64,000 nucleotides of DNA from Prochlorococcus marinus str. MIT 9515. GTDB lineage: Bacteria; Cyanobacteriota; Cyanobacteriia; PCC-6307; Cyanobiaceae. The stretch lies in NCBI RefSeq assembly GCF_000015665.1, contig NC_008817.1, positions 1,116,001 to 1,180,000 on the forward strand, in the 5' to 3' direction. Each line of letters begins with the position of its first letter. Positions within the stretch are counted from its first letter, which is position 1. A program made the translations under genes and the position numbers. Under the pieces are notes generated by a model. That model had not been told where the DNA came from and did no database searches. It worked only from the letters and a program-made list of their open reading frames with translations. This document shows positions 36,010 to 45,439 of the stretch, piece by piece.

Positions 36010-37446
36010 CTATTTATCACCAACGCCAAGATCCTTTAATTCTGAAATCAACTCACTTAATACTTTTTTTGCATCCCCAAATACCATTGAGGTATTAGGT
36101 AAATCAAATAAATCATTTTTAATGCCCGAATAACCTGCACTCATTCCTCTTTTGATAACAAATACAGTTCTTGCTTCTTGTACATCAAGAACAGGCATTC
36201 CATACAGAGGAGAACTTTTATCATTTTTTGCCTGAGGATTAACTACATCATTTGCACCTAAAACTAAAACAACATCTGTTGCTGGGAATTCCGGATTAAC
36301 AATATCCATTTCTTTAAGCTGTTCATAAGGAACATCAGCTTCTGCTAGTAAAACATTCATATGTCCTGGCATTCTGCCTGCTACTGGATGAATTGCGTAT
36401 ACAACTTCTATTCCATTCTGTTCTAGCTTTTTTGTTACTTCTCTCAAGGTATGTTGAGCTTGAGCGACAGCAAGACCATAACCTGGAACGACTATTACCC
36501 TATTTGCAGCCTCTAATGTTAAGGCGCATTCTTCAACACTACAAGAAGTTATATTTGTGTATTCACTTGATCCAGAAGAAGAAATACTTTGCTGGGATAA
36601 AGTACCTCCAAAAAGGACAGAAATCAGAGACCTATTCATCCCTTTGCACATTACCTGAGTTAAAATTAAACCGGCCGCTCCTACCATTGCACCAGCGACA
36701 ATCAAAAGCTGACTATCTACAACGAAACCTGCAGCTGCAGCTGCAATACCTGAATAGCTATTTAATAAAGATATGACAACAGGCATATCTGCTCCACCAA
36801 TCGGCAACGTAACCCCAATCCCTAAAAGAGTAGAGGCTATAACTAAAAGCCAAATCGAACTAATGTTACCGCTTATTAAATATATGAAAGCTACAAATGA
36901 AGTCACCCCAAAAACAATATTTACAAAATGCCTAGCTTTAACCTGAGTCCATCTTGGTGTGGACAGCCAACCTTGTAATTTTGCCATAGCCACAATTGAG
37001 CCTGAAAATGTAATGGCTCCAACAAATATTGAAACTGAAATTGAAACATTATTAATAAAAGGCTCTAAAGATCCTGCTTTTGCTAATTCATTAAAAGGGA
37101 ATAAAAAGGCACCAATAGCTACTAATAGAGAAGACATTCCACCAAAACCATTGAACAGAGCTACAGTCTCTGGCATTGATGTCATTGGAACCTTCTTAGC
37201 AAGCAAAGTTCCAAATAAACTACCTACTAGAGATCCAACAATGATCCATATCCATGATTGAGCGGGGATTCCAGAAGTACCTAAGTAGTAAGAGAGCAAA
37301 CCTACAACTGAAAGAAACATAGCAAATGCTGCTAATATGTTGGCTTCTCTTGCAGACCTGACTTTTGATAACCCCTTTATTCCAAGTGCTAGTAAAAGAA
37401 CAGCTAGAAGATCTATGACGAATTTAATAATATCAGGAAGATTCAT
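36010..37446 (-). CDS. pntB: NAD(P) transhydrogenase subunit beta
   Basis: A 478-residue inner-membrane protein. Nine or so helices come first (proton channel, domain II), followed by the NADP-binding domain III: VIVVPGYGLAVAQAQHTLRE, YAIHPVAGRMPGHMNVLLAE and VVLVLGANDVVNPQA, then PNTSMVFGDAK. Together with the two alpha parts it drives NADP reduction by NADH using the proton gradient. The order pntA1-pntA2-pntB with short gaps (9-15 bp) makes it a single operon. Confidence 0.95.
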   Translation of the reverse strand: MNLPDIIKFVIDLLAVLLLALGIKGLSKVRSAREANILAAFAMFLSVVGLLSYYLGTSGIPAQSWIWIIVGSLVGSLFGTLLAKKVPMTSMPETVALFNGFGGMSSLLVAIGAFLFPFNELAKAGSLEPFINNVSISVSIFVGAITFSGSIVAMAKLQGWLSTPRWTQVKARHFVNIVFGVTSFVAFIYLISGNISSIWLLVIASTLLGIGVTLPIGGADMPVVISLLNSYSGIAAAAAGFVVDSQLLIVAGAMVGAAGLILTQVMCKGMNRSLISVLFGGTLSQQSISSSGSSEYTNITSCSVEECALTLEAANRVIVVPGYGLAVAQAQHTLREVTKKLEQNGIEVVYAIHPVAGRMPGHMNVLLAEADVPYEQLKEMDIVNPEFPATDVVLVLGANDVVNPQAKNDKSSPLYGMPVLDVQEARTVFVIKRGMSAGYSGIKNDLFDLPNTSMVFGDAKKVLSELISELKDLGVGDK

Positions 37447-37455
37447 ATCAATTAA

Positions 37456-37749
37456 TTATTTATTTTTTGTAGGTTTGCGACTAAACATGGCAAGCATTCT
37501 GTCAGTAACAAAAAAACCACCTACAACATTGAAAAGAGCAAATCCAAGAGATATTGATCCGATTATTAATAATGGACTATTTGGCTCTGCTTTTATAATT
37601 GCAGTTAATGCTGCCAACATTGTTATTCCTGAAATGGCATTTGCTCCGCTCATTAAAGGGGTATGAAGAGTTGGAGGTACCTTTCCTATCAACTCCAAAC
37701 CTAATAAACTTCCAAGCAATAAAACCCAGAGCAAGCTATCAAAATTCAT
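37456..37749 (-). CDS. pntA2: NAD(P) transhydrogenase alpha subunit, part 2 (membrane part)
   Basis: A 97-residue protein with three or four helices (LWVLLLGSLLGLELIGKVPP, ISGITMLAALTAIIKAEPNS, LLIIGSISLGFALFNVVGGF) ending FFVTDRMLAMFSRK, typical of the separated membrane segment of PntA in the three-subunit (Rhodospirillum-type) enzyme. It lies between pntA1 and pntB. Confidence 0.93.
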   Translation of the reverse strand: MNFDSLLWVLLLGSLLGLELIGKVPPTLHTPLMSGANAISGITMLAALTAIIKAEPNSPLLIIGSISLGFALFNVVGGFFVTDRMLAMFSRKPTKNK

Positions 37750-37764
37750 AATTCAATTAAAACC

Positions 37765-38895
37765 TCAATTTTCAAAAACTTTGTTTTGAAGGATCACTCC
37801 TTCATCACTTAATAAACAGCCAGAGATTAATTCATCATCTTTGTCTAAATTAATTACACCATCTTTTATGAAAGGTGTAATCAAGGATGTTAGGTTCTTA
37901 GCATAAAGTGTACTTGCATCATATGGAACAGATGAGGGCAATTCACCAGCCCCTATAAGCTTTACACCATTCCTAATAATAGTTTCATTTGATTTTGTTC
38001 CTTCACAATTACCTCCTTGGGATACGGCTAGATCAATTACTACTGCACCAGATCGCATATTTGCAATCATATGAGAATCAATTAAAACTGGAGCTTTTTT
38101 ACCTAAGACTTGTGCCGTACAAACAGCAACATCAGCTTCAGATAAATATTTAGTTAAGGTAGCCTTTTGTTTAGAAAGGAATTCAGGCGTAACAGCTTTT
38201 GCATAACCACCTGATTCCCCTGGTTTTTCGTCGATTTCAGGAAGTTCTATAAATCTTGCTCCTAGAGACTCAACTTGTTCTTTTACAGCTGGTCTAATAT
38301 CCGACACGAACACAATAGCTCCAAGTCTTTTTGCAGTAGCAACTGCCTGCAATCCTGCAACCCCTCCACCAAGAACAACAACTTTCGCAGGCTGTATGGT
38401 TCCGGCTGCAGTCATCAGCATTGGAAAATATCTATCAAGTTCACTTGCTGCCAAAAGAACTGCTTTATATCCTGCGATATTGGCTTGAGAAGAAAGTACA
38501 TCAGAGGATTGAGCTCTACTAATCCTTGGGAGTAATTCCATTGATAAAGCCGAGATCTTTTTACTAGTTATAGTTTTTTGAAGTTGTTTATTGGAATATG
38601 GATTTAAAAGGCCTAGCAGAATAGCACCTCTTTTTAACTTGCCTAAATTAGATTCAGAAGGCGTTTGAACACAAAAAACAACATCGGTATTCTCCCAAAT
38701 ATTTGCATTAGATTCAGTAACAATTTGACCTCCAGATTCTTTGTATAAAGTGTCATTAAACCCTGATAGTTCTCCTGCTGAACTTTCTACAAAAACTTCG
38801 CATCCAAGACTTTTTAATTTTTTCACAGCTCCTGGAGTGGCTGAAACTCTTCTCTCTCCAGAGACTGTTTCGATAGGAATGAGTATCTTTGTCAA
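37765..38895 (-). CDS. pntA1: NAD(P) transhydrogenase alpha subunit, part 1 (NAD-binding)
   Basis: A 376-residue soluble domain I. The start KILIPIETVSGERRVSATPG matches alanine dehydrogenase/PNT N-termini, VVLGGGVAGLQAVATAKRLG is the NAD-binding loop, and SQANIAGYKAVLLAA and DLAVSQGGNCEGT are conserved blocks. It ends before the membrane segments that fused PntA proteins carry, which are encoded next door. First gene of the operon. Confidence 0.95.
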   Translation of the reverse strand: MTKILIPIETVSGERRVSATPGAVKKLKSLGCEVFVESSAGELSGFNDTLYKESGGQIVTESNANIWENTDVVFCVQTPSESNLGKLKRGAILLGLLNPYSNKQLQKTITSKKISALSMELLPRISRAQSSDVLSSQANIAGYKAVLLAASELDRYFPMLMTAAGTIQPAKVVVLGGGVAGLQAVATAKRLGAIVFVSDIRPAVKEQVESLGARFIELPEIDEKPGESGGYAKAVTPEFLSKQKATLTKYLSEADVAVCTAQVLGKKAPVLIDSHMIANMRSGAVVIDLAVSQGGNCEGTKSNETIIRNGVKLIGAGELPSSVPYDASTLYAKNLTSLITPFIKDGVINLDKDDELISGCLLSDEGVILQNKVFEN

Positions 38896-39029
38896 TTTCT
38901 ATTATTTTTTTAAACATACTTAAGATAATTTGAATAAAGTCAAAAGTCTTGGAGTTTGAGTTTTGTTAAAAAAATATTTTCTTTTTTTTAAATCATGGCT
39001 ATGAAAAATATATAAGTATTAACAATCAA

Positions 39030-39608
39030 ATGAGCATAAAAGCTATCGAATGCCCAGACGGAGTTTGTCATAGTCATCATGGAGGCCATGCTGTTCCAAG
39101 ACAAACTATGCAAAGAAATTTGGAAAAGCATGGGAAAGACTGGTGTGAAAAACTAGCCGAAAGAATTTATGAAATGTCAGTTGACACTTATTCTCAAACA
39201 GTGATGCCTAGCCTTCATTCATCAGGGTGGCAAAGAAGACATTTAGATTGGGAATTTAAATTAGCCGAAAATGATTCCGAACCTGATGAAGCTCTTGTTG
39301 AAGGAATCATCAATGCTACTGAAAGTTTTCTTAGAAGTAGTGAGGTCCATAGATTATTTATACAAGAACTTGTACAGGGTACATTTGAAGAGGCAAATGA
39401 TAAAAAAATAATTTCTAAAGCTATAAAGTCTATTATCGAAGAGGAAATAGTTATTTCATTAAGAGAAAAAAAAGAAATTCTTTTAAAAAAAATATCTTCA
39501 AAATTAGTTTCAGAAGAAAAAGTTAGCGAGGAACTGGCAATCAATTCTGCTAAAGAAGGATTTGACGAAGTTGAAAGGTTACTTGTGAATCATACAGAGG
39601 CAGTTTAG
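39030..39608 (+). CDS. Conserved-looking protein with His-rich N-terminus
   Basis: A 192-residue soluble protein. The N-terminal ECPDGVCHSHHGGHAVP has two cysteines and four histidines and could bind a metal. The rest is acidic and helical (RIYEMSVDTYSQTVMPSLHS, LFIQELVQGTFEEAND). I do not recognise a named family; it looks like a cyanobacterial conserved hypothetical. It is divergent from pntA1. Confidence 0.7.
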   Translation: MSIKAIECPDGVCHSHHGGHAVPRQTMQRNLEKHGKDWCEKLAERIYEMSVDTYSQTVMPSLHSSGWQRRHLDWEFKLAENDSEPDEALVEGIINATESFLRSSEVHRLFIQELVQGTFEEANDKKIISKAIKSIIEEEIVISLREKKEILLKKISSKLVSEEKVSEELAINSAKEGFDEVERLLVNHTEAV

Positions 39609-39762
39609 AACCAATTCTTTATATTTTTTTTATATTTAAAGCAATTTCAAAGTCAAATATTAACTAATTATTAAATTATTGTTTGGAAGTACAAAGTTGT
39701 AACTTATAAGACAATGTTTAAAGCAATCTTTATGCTTACCTATAGTCAATTCCAAATGGGAA

Positions 39763-39999
39763 ATGTCTAAATTTTTAAGAAAAAGAATTGATGTAGCAAC
39801 TTGTTGGGCAACCAACAGAATATCAGTAATGGATACTCTTGAAAAATACGAGGACAGTTATGCCATCGCAGAAGAATTTAGAGAATGGATATTGCATATT
39901 GGCGAAGAAAATGAAAACCTTAAAAATTCTGTATTGAATTTCCCTAATGAATTAAAAGAATTATTAGATCAAAAAATAAATGAGAAATTAATCGAGTGA
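39763..39999 (+). CDS. Small soluble hypothetical protein
   Basis: A 78-residue protein with a basic N-terminus (MSKFLRKRIDVATCWATNRI) and an acidic helical remainder (EKYEDSYAIAEEFREWILHI). No family recognised. It is placed before the NTRC gene (58 bp), possibly in one transcript. Confidence 0.65.
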   Translation: MSKFLRKRIDVATCWATNRISVMDTLEKYEDSYAIAEEFREWILHIGEENENLKNSVLNFPNELKELLDQKINEKLIE

Positions 40000-40057
40000 A
40001 ATCCGACCTTCATAAATAGAGACTATTGATTAACATTGTAAATATTTGATATTTAAA

Positions 40058-41434
40058 ATGGAAATGATAAAAAAAGAAGAAAACATTGAAAATTTAGTAA
40101 TAATAGGTTCTGGTCCTGCGGGTTATACAGCAGCAATATACGCTGCTCGTGCAAATCTACAACCTCTCTTGGTTACTGGGTTTAATTCTGGAGGGATTCC
40201 CGGGGGGCAATTAATGACAACTACTTTTGTTGAAAACTTTCCCGGTTTTCCCGATGGGGTATTAGGACCTGAATTAATGGACTTAATGAAAGCTCAAGCT
40301 GAAAGATGGGGGACTAATTTATATGAGAGTGATGTAATTTCAATTGATACAAGTAAACGTCCTTTTGAGCTGAAAACCCTAGAAGGGATTATTAAAACAA
40401 ATTCAATTATTATTGCAACTGGAGCAAGTGCCAATAGGTTGGGGGTGATAAATGAAGATAAATTTTGGAGCAAAGGCATAAGTGCGTGCGCAATTTGTGA
40501 CGGGGCAACGCCACAATTTAGAAATGAAGAACTAGCAGTTATTGGAGGGGGAGATTCTGCATGTGAAGAAGCGGCATATCTTACAAAATATGGCAGCAAA
40601 GTTCATTTACTAGTTAGATCTGAAAAATTAAGAGCTAGTGCCGCAATGATAGATAGAGTAAAAGGCAACTCAAAGATCGAAATTCATTGGAACACAAAAG
40701 TAGAAAAAGCAATTGGGACTGATTGGCTTGACAAGATTGAAGCTATTAACACAGAAAAAGGCTACGTCGAGATTAAAGTTAAAGGACTTTTTTATGCTAT
40801 TGGACACACTCCTAATACAAAGTTTTTGGACAATAAAATTGAATTAGACAAAAAAGGATATATTGCTTGTAAATCAGGTAGACCAGAAACTTCTATAGAT
40901 GGAATATATGCAGCTGGAGATGTAGTAGATTCTGAATGGCGACAAGGAGTTACAGCTGCTGGGACAGGTTGTATGGCAGCATTGGCTGCTGAGCGATGGT
41001 TAGCAGAGAAAAATTTATCAAAAATAATTATTAGAGAAAAAGCCGAACCAGAAAAAACATTGCCTTCTTCGAGTTTTAATGAAGAGGAGACAGATGAAAA
41101 CACTTTCGATTTAAACTCTAAATGGCAAAAAGGTAGTTATGCACTTAGGAAACTTTATCATGAGAGCAATAAACCAATTCTAGTTATTTTCAGCTCTCCA
41201 AGCTGTGGACCTTGTCATGTTTTAAAACCGCAACTTAAAAGAGTGATCAATGAATTTGATGGGGCTGTTCAGGGTATAGAAATTGATATTGATAAAGATC
41301 AAGAAATTGCTAAACAAGCCGGAATAAATGGAACTCCGACAATACAGCTATTTAAAGAAAAATTACTTAAAAAACAGTGGCAAGGAGTTAAGCAACGTAG
41401 TGAATTCAAAGAAGCAATACAAAACATCATCTAA
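40058..41434 (+). CDS. ntrC-type trxB: NADPH-thioredoxin reductase/thioredoxin fusion (NTRC)
   Basis: An approximately 458-residue two-domain enzyme. The reductase part (about 1-320) has FAD loop VIIGSGPAGYTAAIYAARAN, the redox pair CAIC in ISACAICDGATPQ, NADPH loop IGGGDSACEEAAYLTKYGS and the FAD end YAAGDVVDSEWRQGVTAAGT. An acidic linker leads to a thioredoxin domain (about 355-458) with the active site SSPSCGPCHVLKP and cis-Pro (NGTPTIQLF). In cyanobacteria and chloroplasts NTRC reduces 2-Cys peroxiredoxins and tunes metabolism with NADPH. I chose the ATG at 40058 over an upstream TTG; the ATG at 40064 is also possible. It is not the nitrogen regulator NtrC. Confidence 0.92.
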   Translation: MEMIKKEENIENLVIIGSGPAGYTAAIYAARANLQPLLVTGFNSGGIPGGQLMTTTFVENFPGFPDGVLGPELMDLMKAQAERWGTNLYESDVISIDTSKRPFELKTLEGIIKTNSIIIATGASANRLGVINEDKFWSKGISACAICDGATPQFRNEELAVIGGGDSACEEAAYLTKYGSKVHLLVRSEKLRASAAMIDRVKGNSKIEIHWNTKVEKAIGTDWLDKIEAINTEKGYVEIKVKGLFYAIGHTPNTKFLDNKIELDKKGYIACKSGRPETSIDGIYAAGDVVDSEWRQGVTAAGTGCMAALAAERWLAEKNLSKIIIREKAEPEKTLPSSSFNEEETDENTFDLNSKWQKGSYALRKLYHESNKPILVIFSSPSCGPCHVLKPQLKRVINEFDGAVQGIEIDIDKDQEIAKQAGINGTPTIQLFKEKLLKKQWQGVKQRSEFKEAIQNII

Positions 41435-41448
41435 GAAATTTTAATTAT

Positions 41449-41715
41449 TTATTTCCTTCTTACATTATTTTTAGAATTTCCGGATCTCGGGCCTCCTCCA
41501 CCTGCATTTCTCTCTCGATAAGTAATCCTACCTCTTGTTAAATCATAAAGGCTTATTTCTACAAGTACTTTATCTCCTGCTAATAACTTAATTCTAAATT
41601 TAGTTAACTTACCTGCCGCTCGGCATAAACATTGGTGACCCTCAGGTTGCTCTAAAGTAACCAAATAAAATCCATTACCTTGTTCTTTTTCTATTACGCC
41701 AGATGTTTCGATCAT
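41449..41715 (-). CDS. infA: Translation initiation factor IF-1
   Basis: An 88-residue OB-fold protein (GVIEKEQGNGFYLVTLEQPE, then RIKLLAGDKVLVEISLYDLT, RGRITYR). This is longer than the usual 71-73 residues because of a Gly/Arg/Asn-rich tail (NAGGGGPRSGNSKNNVRRK). The middle differs from canonical IF-1 (GHQCLCRAAGKLTKF in place of G-H-x-V-x-A-H-x-S-G-K-M-R), so this is a divergent or second IF-1-like copy, a variant I associate with picocyanobacteria. It is not in a ribosomal-protein operon. Confidence 0.82.
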   Translation of the reverse strand: MIETSGVIEKEQGNGFYLVTLEQPEGHQCLCRAAGKLTKFRIKLLAGDKVLVEISLYDLTRGRITYRERNAGGGGPRSGNSKNNVRRK

Positions 41716-41819
41716 TAAATAAATTTTTTTCTAAATTAATATTATCAGAAAAGAATAAACAAAATTTATCTCGTGATAATTACATCAGTTGAATTGAGTT
41801 AATTGCAAAGATTTTAAAT

Positions 41820-42032
41820 TTATATGAAAAATTTGATCTCATTAATTATTTGAAGCTGACCGTAATAAAAATTTGCTTTCGCAATTTTTTCAGGATCTTC
41901 TAGTTCATCAAAAAACATGAATCCTAAACTCTCCCATAAAGATGAGCCGCAAACATTATTAAGTTCGCTTGTTGCTTCTTTAGCAATATTATTTAGTTTA
42001 CGTTCCAGATTTTTAGATTTAGAAATTGACAT
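41820..42032 (-). CDS. Small soluble hypothetical protein
   Basis: About 70 residues when started at the ATG at 42032 (MSISKSKNLERKLNNIAKEA then TSELNNVCGSSLWESLGFMF). An in-frame ATG at 42074 would add a tyrosine-rich leader that looks non-coding. The body is helical and acidic. No family recognised. It follows the Ycf39-like gene on the same strand. Confidence 0.6.
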   Translation of the reverse strand: MSISKSKNLERKLNNIAKEATSELNNVCGSSLWESLGFMFFDELEDPEKIAKANFYYGQLQIINEIKFFI

Positions 42033-42085
42033 CAATAAATTAATTATGTAGTACAAATATACTACATAATTCACTTAATGCAACT

Positions 42086-43048
42086 TTAGAATGGAAGTCT
42101 CTTTTTTTCCTCGATATTTAGATCCGCTTCCATTTCTTTAAGCCTTTTTAAAATCTGTTGATAATAATCTTTAATGTAGCTTTCAAGAGAAGTAACTTCT
42201 TCTTTCTTTAGATCTAATATCTCATAAGTATTGCTCATGTCAGAATCTAATGCGACTCCACTACTAGTGACTTCAGCGAAGGCCAATCTCTCAGAGACAT
42301 TTAATGCATCTTGAAAAAAGGAAACTATGTTCTGAGTTGCTTTTATTAAAAAGGGTGAAACTCTAAAAATTTTTGCCGTTTTATTACTATATTTTTCACA
42401 TAAAGAAATGACTTCTTCAGAATCCCAAGCCTTAGGTCCAACTAGAGGTAGTGAAAGCTTGTAAGATTTTGGGTTATTTACTGAAGCAACAATGATTTTA
42501 GCCATATCTTGCGTGTTCATGTATGCGATTTTAGTTGGTGTGCCGCTCATCCAGACGGCTTGACTATCAAGCACAGGAATAGCAAATTGGCTAATAACAC
42601 CTTGCATAAAAGCAGCGCATTGAAAAATTGTATAGTCGAAATTAGATTTCTCTAGAAGTTTTTCAGTACAATACTTGACATCCATTAAAGGTACATTTCT
42701 AAACTTTTCTGTTAATAAAATCGAGAGAAAAATTACCCTTTTTATTTTTTTCGACTCACAAGCATTAAAGAGGTTAAGCTTCCCATCCCAATCAGTCTCA
42801 TATATACTTTTAGAATCTTCGGGTCTTCCAGTTGCGCTATCGATAACTACTTCAATATCTTGTAAAGCATAATCTATATCACCAGAATTAAGTAAGTTCC
42901 CCTTTGTAAGTTCACATCCCCATTCTTGAAGGAAAGAAGCTTTCCTTGGATTTCTAACAAAGCACCTTACTTCATGTCCGTCTTCAACAGCTTGCTTTGC
43001 TATCTGTCTTCCAAGAGTTCCAGTTGCACCTACTAAGAGAATCTTCAT
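42086..43048 (-). CDS. ycf39: Ycf39-like NAD(P)-binding PSII assembly factor
   Basis: A 320-residue atypical short-chain dehydrogenase (NmrA-like). The start ILLVGATGTLGRQIAKQAVE holds the G-x-x-G-x-x-G loop; GHEVRCFVRNPRKASFLQEW, GCELTKGNLLN and VVIDSATGRPED are characteristic of Ycf39. Ycf39 helps assemble the D1-D2 reaction centre of photosystem II and, with Hli proteins, delivers chlorophyll. The location near petM, psbDC and ycf4 fits. The C-terminal extension is charged (LKRLKEMEADLNIEEKKR). Confidence 0.88.
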   Translation of the reverse strand: MKILLVGATGTLGRQIAKQAVEDGHEVRCFVRNPRKASFLQEWGCELTKGNLLNSGDIDYALQDIEVVIDSATGRPEDSKSIYETDWDGKLNLFNACESKKIKRVIFLSILLTEKFRNVPLMDVKYCTEKLLEKSNFDYTIFQCAAFMQGVISQFAIPVLDSQAVWMSGTPTKIAYMNTQDMAKIIVASVNNPKSYKLSLPLVGPKAWDSEEVISLCEKYSNKTAKIFRVSPFLIKATQNIVSFFQDALNVSERLAFAEVTSSGVALDSDMSNTYEILDLKKEEVTSLESYIKDYYQQILKRLKEMEADLNIEEKKRLPF

Positions 43049-43106
43049 ACTTAACGATGTACTTAACTTTTCGAGATTAACTCACTTTATGTGGTATTCG
43101 TGAGAA

Positions 43107-43205
43107 TCAATCCCCTTGAAATTTTAATAATAATGCACCACCAACCAATCCAATTGGTATCAAAATCCAAAAAACAGCGGCGATACTAAAAATTTCTTTA
43201 GCCAT
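43107..43205 (-). CDS. petM: Cytochrome b6f complex subunit PetM
   Basis: A 32-residue thylakoid protein from ATG at 43205 to TGA at 43107-43109: [20 protein letters not shown] followed by [12 protein letters not shown]. This matches the well-known PetM (subunit VII) pattern A-x-E-I-F-x-I-A-A-V-F-W-x-L-I-P-x-G-L-x-G-G-A-L-L-L-K-x-Q-G-D. One membrane helix packs at the periphery of the cytochrome b6f complex. It lies 58 bp upstream of ycf39 on the same strand. Confidence 0.96.
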
Positions 43206-43317
43206 AGGAAACTTAATCAATTATTATAATTTAACGTTTAATTGCATTTTTTTGTAAAAAAAATTACCAATGCAAATATCTTTAAATTATTTAAGAGGGG
43301 AATAAAGGTTTATTTGT

Positions 43318-44262
43318 ATGAACTCTACCTATTTATCAGAAGCAGGAGAAGAATCTAATTACTGGAATTGGAATGGATTCAAAATTTTTTGGAGTGTTAA
43401 AGGGAAAGAAAATACACATCCTATGATTTTGCTTCACGGATTTGGCGCAAGCAGTAAACATTGGAGAAACAATTCTTGCTACTTTGCAAAAAAAGGATAT
43501 TCTGTTTACTCAATAGATTTAATTGGATTTGGAAATTCAGCTCAACCGGGGATAAGTGAGATCGAAAAATTAGATAATGGAGTTTGGTGTAATCAGGTCA
43601 GTGATTTTATTAAACAAGTAATAAGACCACAGACTTCTAAAAAGATTGTTTTAATAGGAAATTCTTTAGGATCTCTAGTAGCTTTGACATGTGCAGTCTA
43701 TTTGAAAAATGAAATACTTTCTGTTGTGGCATCCCCTCTTCCGGATCCTTTATTAATCAGGAAAAAAGAGCCGAAAATTAATTTAATTTTTGAAAAATTC
43801 AAAACCAACCTTATAAAAATATTTTTTAAATTATTTCCTTTAGAAATATTTTTATTTTTAATAAATAAATTAGGAATAATAAAATTAGGGCTCAATGCTG
43901 CCTATTTTAAAAAGGATAACGTAGACAAAGAATTGATTGATATTGTAAGAAAGCCGGTTTTAAGAAAGACTGCTGCCAGATCACTTAGAGCTATGTGTAT
44001 AGGAATGTTAACAAGGGGAAATAAGTTAAAGGCAACTTACCTTTTAGAACAACTAAGTTATACAAAAAAAGTTCCTTTTTTATTGTTGTGGGGAGAAAAA
44101 GATAATTTCATACCTTTGTTTCTTGGTAAAAAGATTGCAAATTTCCATAGATGGGTAGAATTAAAAATAATACCTAATTCAGGCCATTGTGTTCATGATG
44201 AAGATCCTTCATTATTTAATAAAATTTCTCATGAATGGATTAGAGACTTAAAAACCTTTTAA
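43318..44262 (+). CDS. Alpha/beta hydrolase
   Basis: A 314-residue protein. LLHGFGASSKHWRNNSCYFA is the oxyanion loop, VYSIDLIGFGNSAQP follows, VLIGNSLGSLVALTCAVY holds the nucleophile Ser, LLLWGEKDNFIPLFLGKKI the acid and IPNSGHCVHDEDP the catalytic His. All three triad residues are seen. Cyanobacterial homologues near pigment and photosystem genes exist, but the substrate is unknown. ilvN follows after 3 bp. Confidence 0.87.
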   Translation: MNSTYLSEAGEESNYWNWNGFKIFWSVKGKENTHPMILLHGFGASSKHWRNNSCYFAKKGYSVYSIDLIGFGNSAQPGISEIEKLDNGVWCNQVSDFIKQVIRPQTSKKIVLIGNSLGSLVALTCAVYLKNEILSVVASPLPDPLLIRKKEPKINLIFEKFKTNLIKIFFKLFPLEIFLFLINKLGIIKLGLNAAYFKKDNVDKELIDIVRKPVLRKTAARSLRAMCIGMLTRGNKLKATYLLEQLSYTKKVPFLLLWGEKDNFIPLFLGKKIANFHRWVELKIIPNSGHCVHDEDPSLFNKISHEWIRDLKTF

Positions 44263-44265
44263 AAT

Positions 44266-44790
44266 ATGAAACATACATTATCAGTGCTTGTTGAAGACGA
44301 ATCAGGAGCCTTGAGTAGAATCTCGGGACTTTTTGCTAGAAGGGGTTTTAATATCGATAGTCTTGCTGTTGGTCCTGCCGAAACTAAAGGGAGTTCTAGA
44401 CTAACAATGGTTGTAGAAGGTGATAATGAAACCCTTCAACAAATGACAAAACAACTTAACAAATTATTTAATGTTCTTGGAGTCGTAGATTTCACAAACC
44501 TTGCTGCTGTTGAAAGAGAATTAATGCTTCTAAAAGTTTCATCTAAAGAAGATACAAGAAGTCATATTTTGGATATCGTTCAAATATTTAGAGCAAAAGT
44601 GGTAGATGTGTCAGATATTGCTCTAACACTTGAAGTGGTAGGAGATCCAGGAAAATTAGTTGCTTTAGAAAAACTGCTTGAACCATATGGAATTCTGGAA
44701 ATTGCAAGGACAGGTAAAGTCGCTCTTAAACGGTCATCAGGAGTAAACACTGAAATGTTAAAAACAAATAAATACTCTCTAGACATTTAA
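44266..44790 (+). CDS. ilvN: Acetolactate synthase small (regulatory) subunit
   Basis: A 174-residue protein starting [20 protein letters not shown] then [20 protein letters not shown]: the N-terminal ACT domain that binds valine for feedback control. It is followed by the ALS_ss_C domain ([20 protein letters not shown]...[10 protein letters not shown]). It controls the first step of branched-chain amino acid synthesis together with IlvB, not in this window. Its end overlaps the convergent cyclophilin gene by 4 bp. Confidence 0.94.
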   Translation: MKHTLSVLVEDESGALSRISGLFARRGFNIDSLAVGPAETKGSSRLTMVVEGDNETLQQMTKQLNKLFNVLGVVDFTNLAAVERELMLLKVSSKEDTRSHILDIVQIFRAKVVDVSDIALTLEVVGDPGKLVALEKLLEPYGILEIARTGKVALKRSSGVNTEMLKTNKYSLDI

Positions 44791-45413
44791 TTAAAAATAA
44801 CGATTTCATAAATCAAATCTTTTTTATCTAATTTCTGTAATATTTCGATTCCTTTTACAACTTTTCCAAAAATGGAGTACCTTCCATCTAATTCAGGAAA
44901 TTTATTAGTCACAAAGAAAAACTCAGTTGAGGATGAATAACTTTTTCCATTTTTTACCATAGCTAGTGATCCATTTTCAAAAAAATTCTTAAGTTCAAAA
45001 ATTTCAGCAGGATTAAGAATTTGGTATTTGTATTTTGGTTCAATTTCTTTTTTTAATTTTATTTCCAATGGAATATTTAGTCTAAGTTTATTTAAATTAT
45101 GATTTTCCTTTTTGTAGTTACTTTCTGAATAAATACCTGAATGTATCATTTGAACTTGAGGATAATTGATTATTTTGTAGAACTTTTTATTTTGATAAAT
45201 ATTATTTTTTATATTTTCAACAAAATTATTTACCGTAACTGGATGTGTTTCTCCAAATAGTTTCACATCAAAATCACCTTTTGAAGTTTTGAAAGAAACT
45301 CTTTGGTTCTTTTTTATACAGTTTAAATTAAGCTTTTTACAATAATAATTTGAATCAAAAGAACTTCTATAACTGCAACTTGTAATTAAAAACAAAAACA
45401 CTTTAAAAATCAA
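44787..45413 (-). CDS. Cyclophilin-like protein, predicted lipoprotein
   Basis: A 208-residue protein. A short hydrophobic leader ends in ITSC ([11 protein letters not shown]), a lipobox, so it should be lipid-anchored at the periplasmic face. The cyclophilin fold begins [20 protein letters not shown] and ends [20 protein letters not shown]. The catalytic FHR motif is KFYKII here, so the key Arg is missing and isomerase activity is doubtful. The start is a TTG at 45413. Additional in-frame hydrophobic codons upstream mean the true start could be slightly earlier. Confidence 0.78.
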   Translation of the reverse strand: MIFKVFLFLITSCSYRSSFDSNYYCKKLNLNCIKKNQRVSFKTSKGDFDVKLFGETHPVTVNNFVENIKNNIYQNKKFYKIINYPQVQMIHSGIYSESNYKKENHNLNKLRLNIPLEIKLKKEIEPKYKYQILNPAEIFELKNFFENGSLAMVKNGKSYSSSTEFFFVTNKFPELDGRYSIFGKVVKGIEILQKLDKKDLIYEIVIFN

Positions 45414-45439
45414 AAGTGTTTTTAATAAATAAAATCTTC

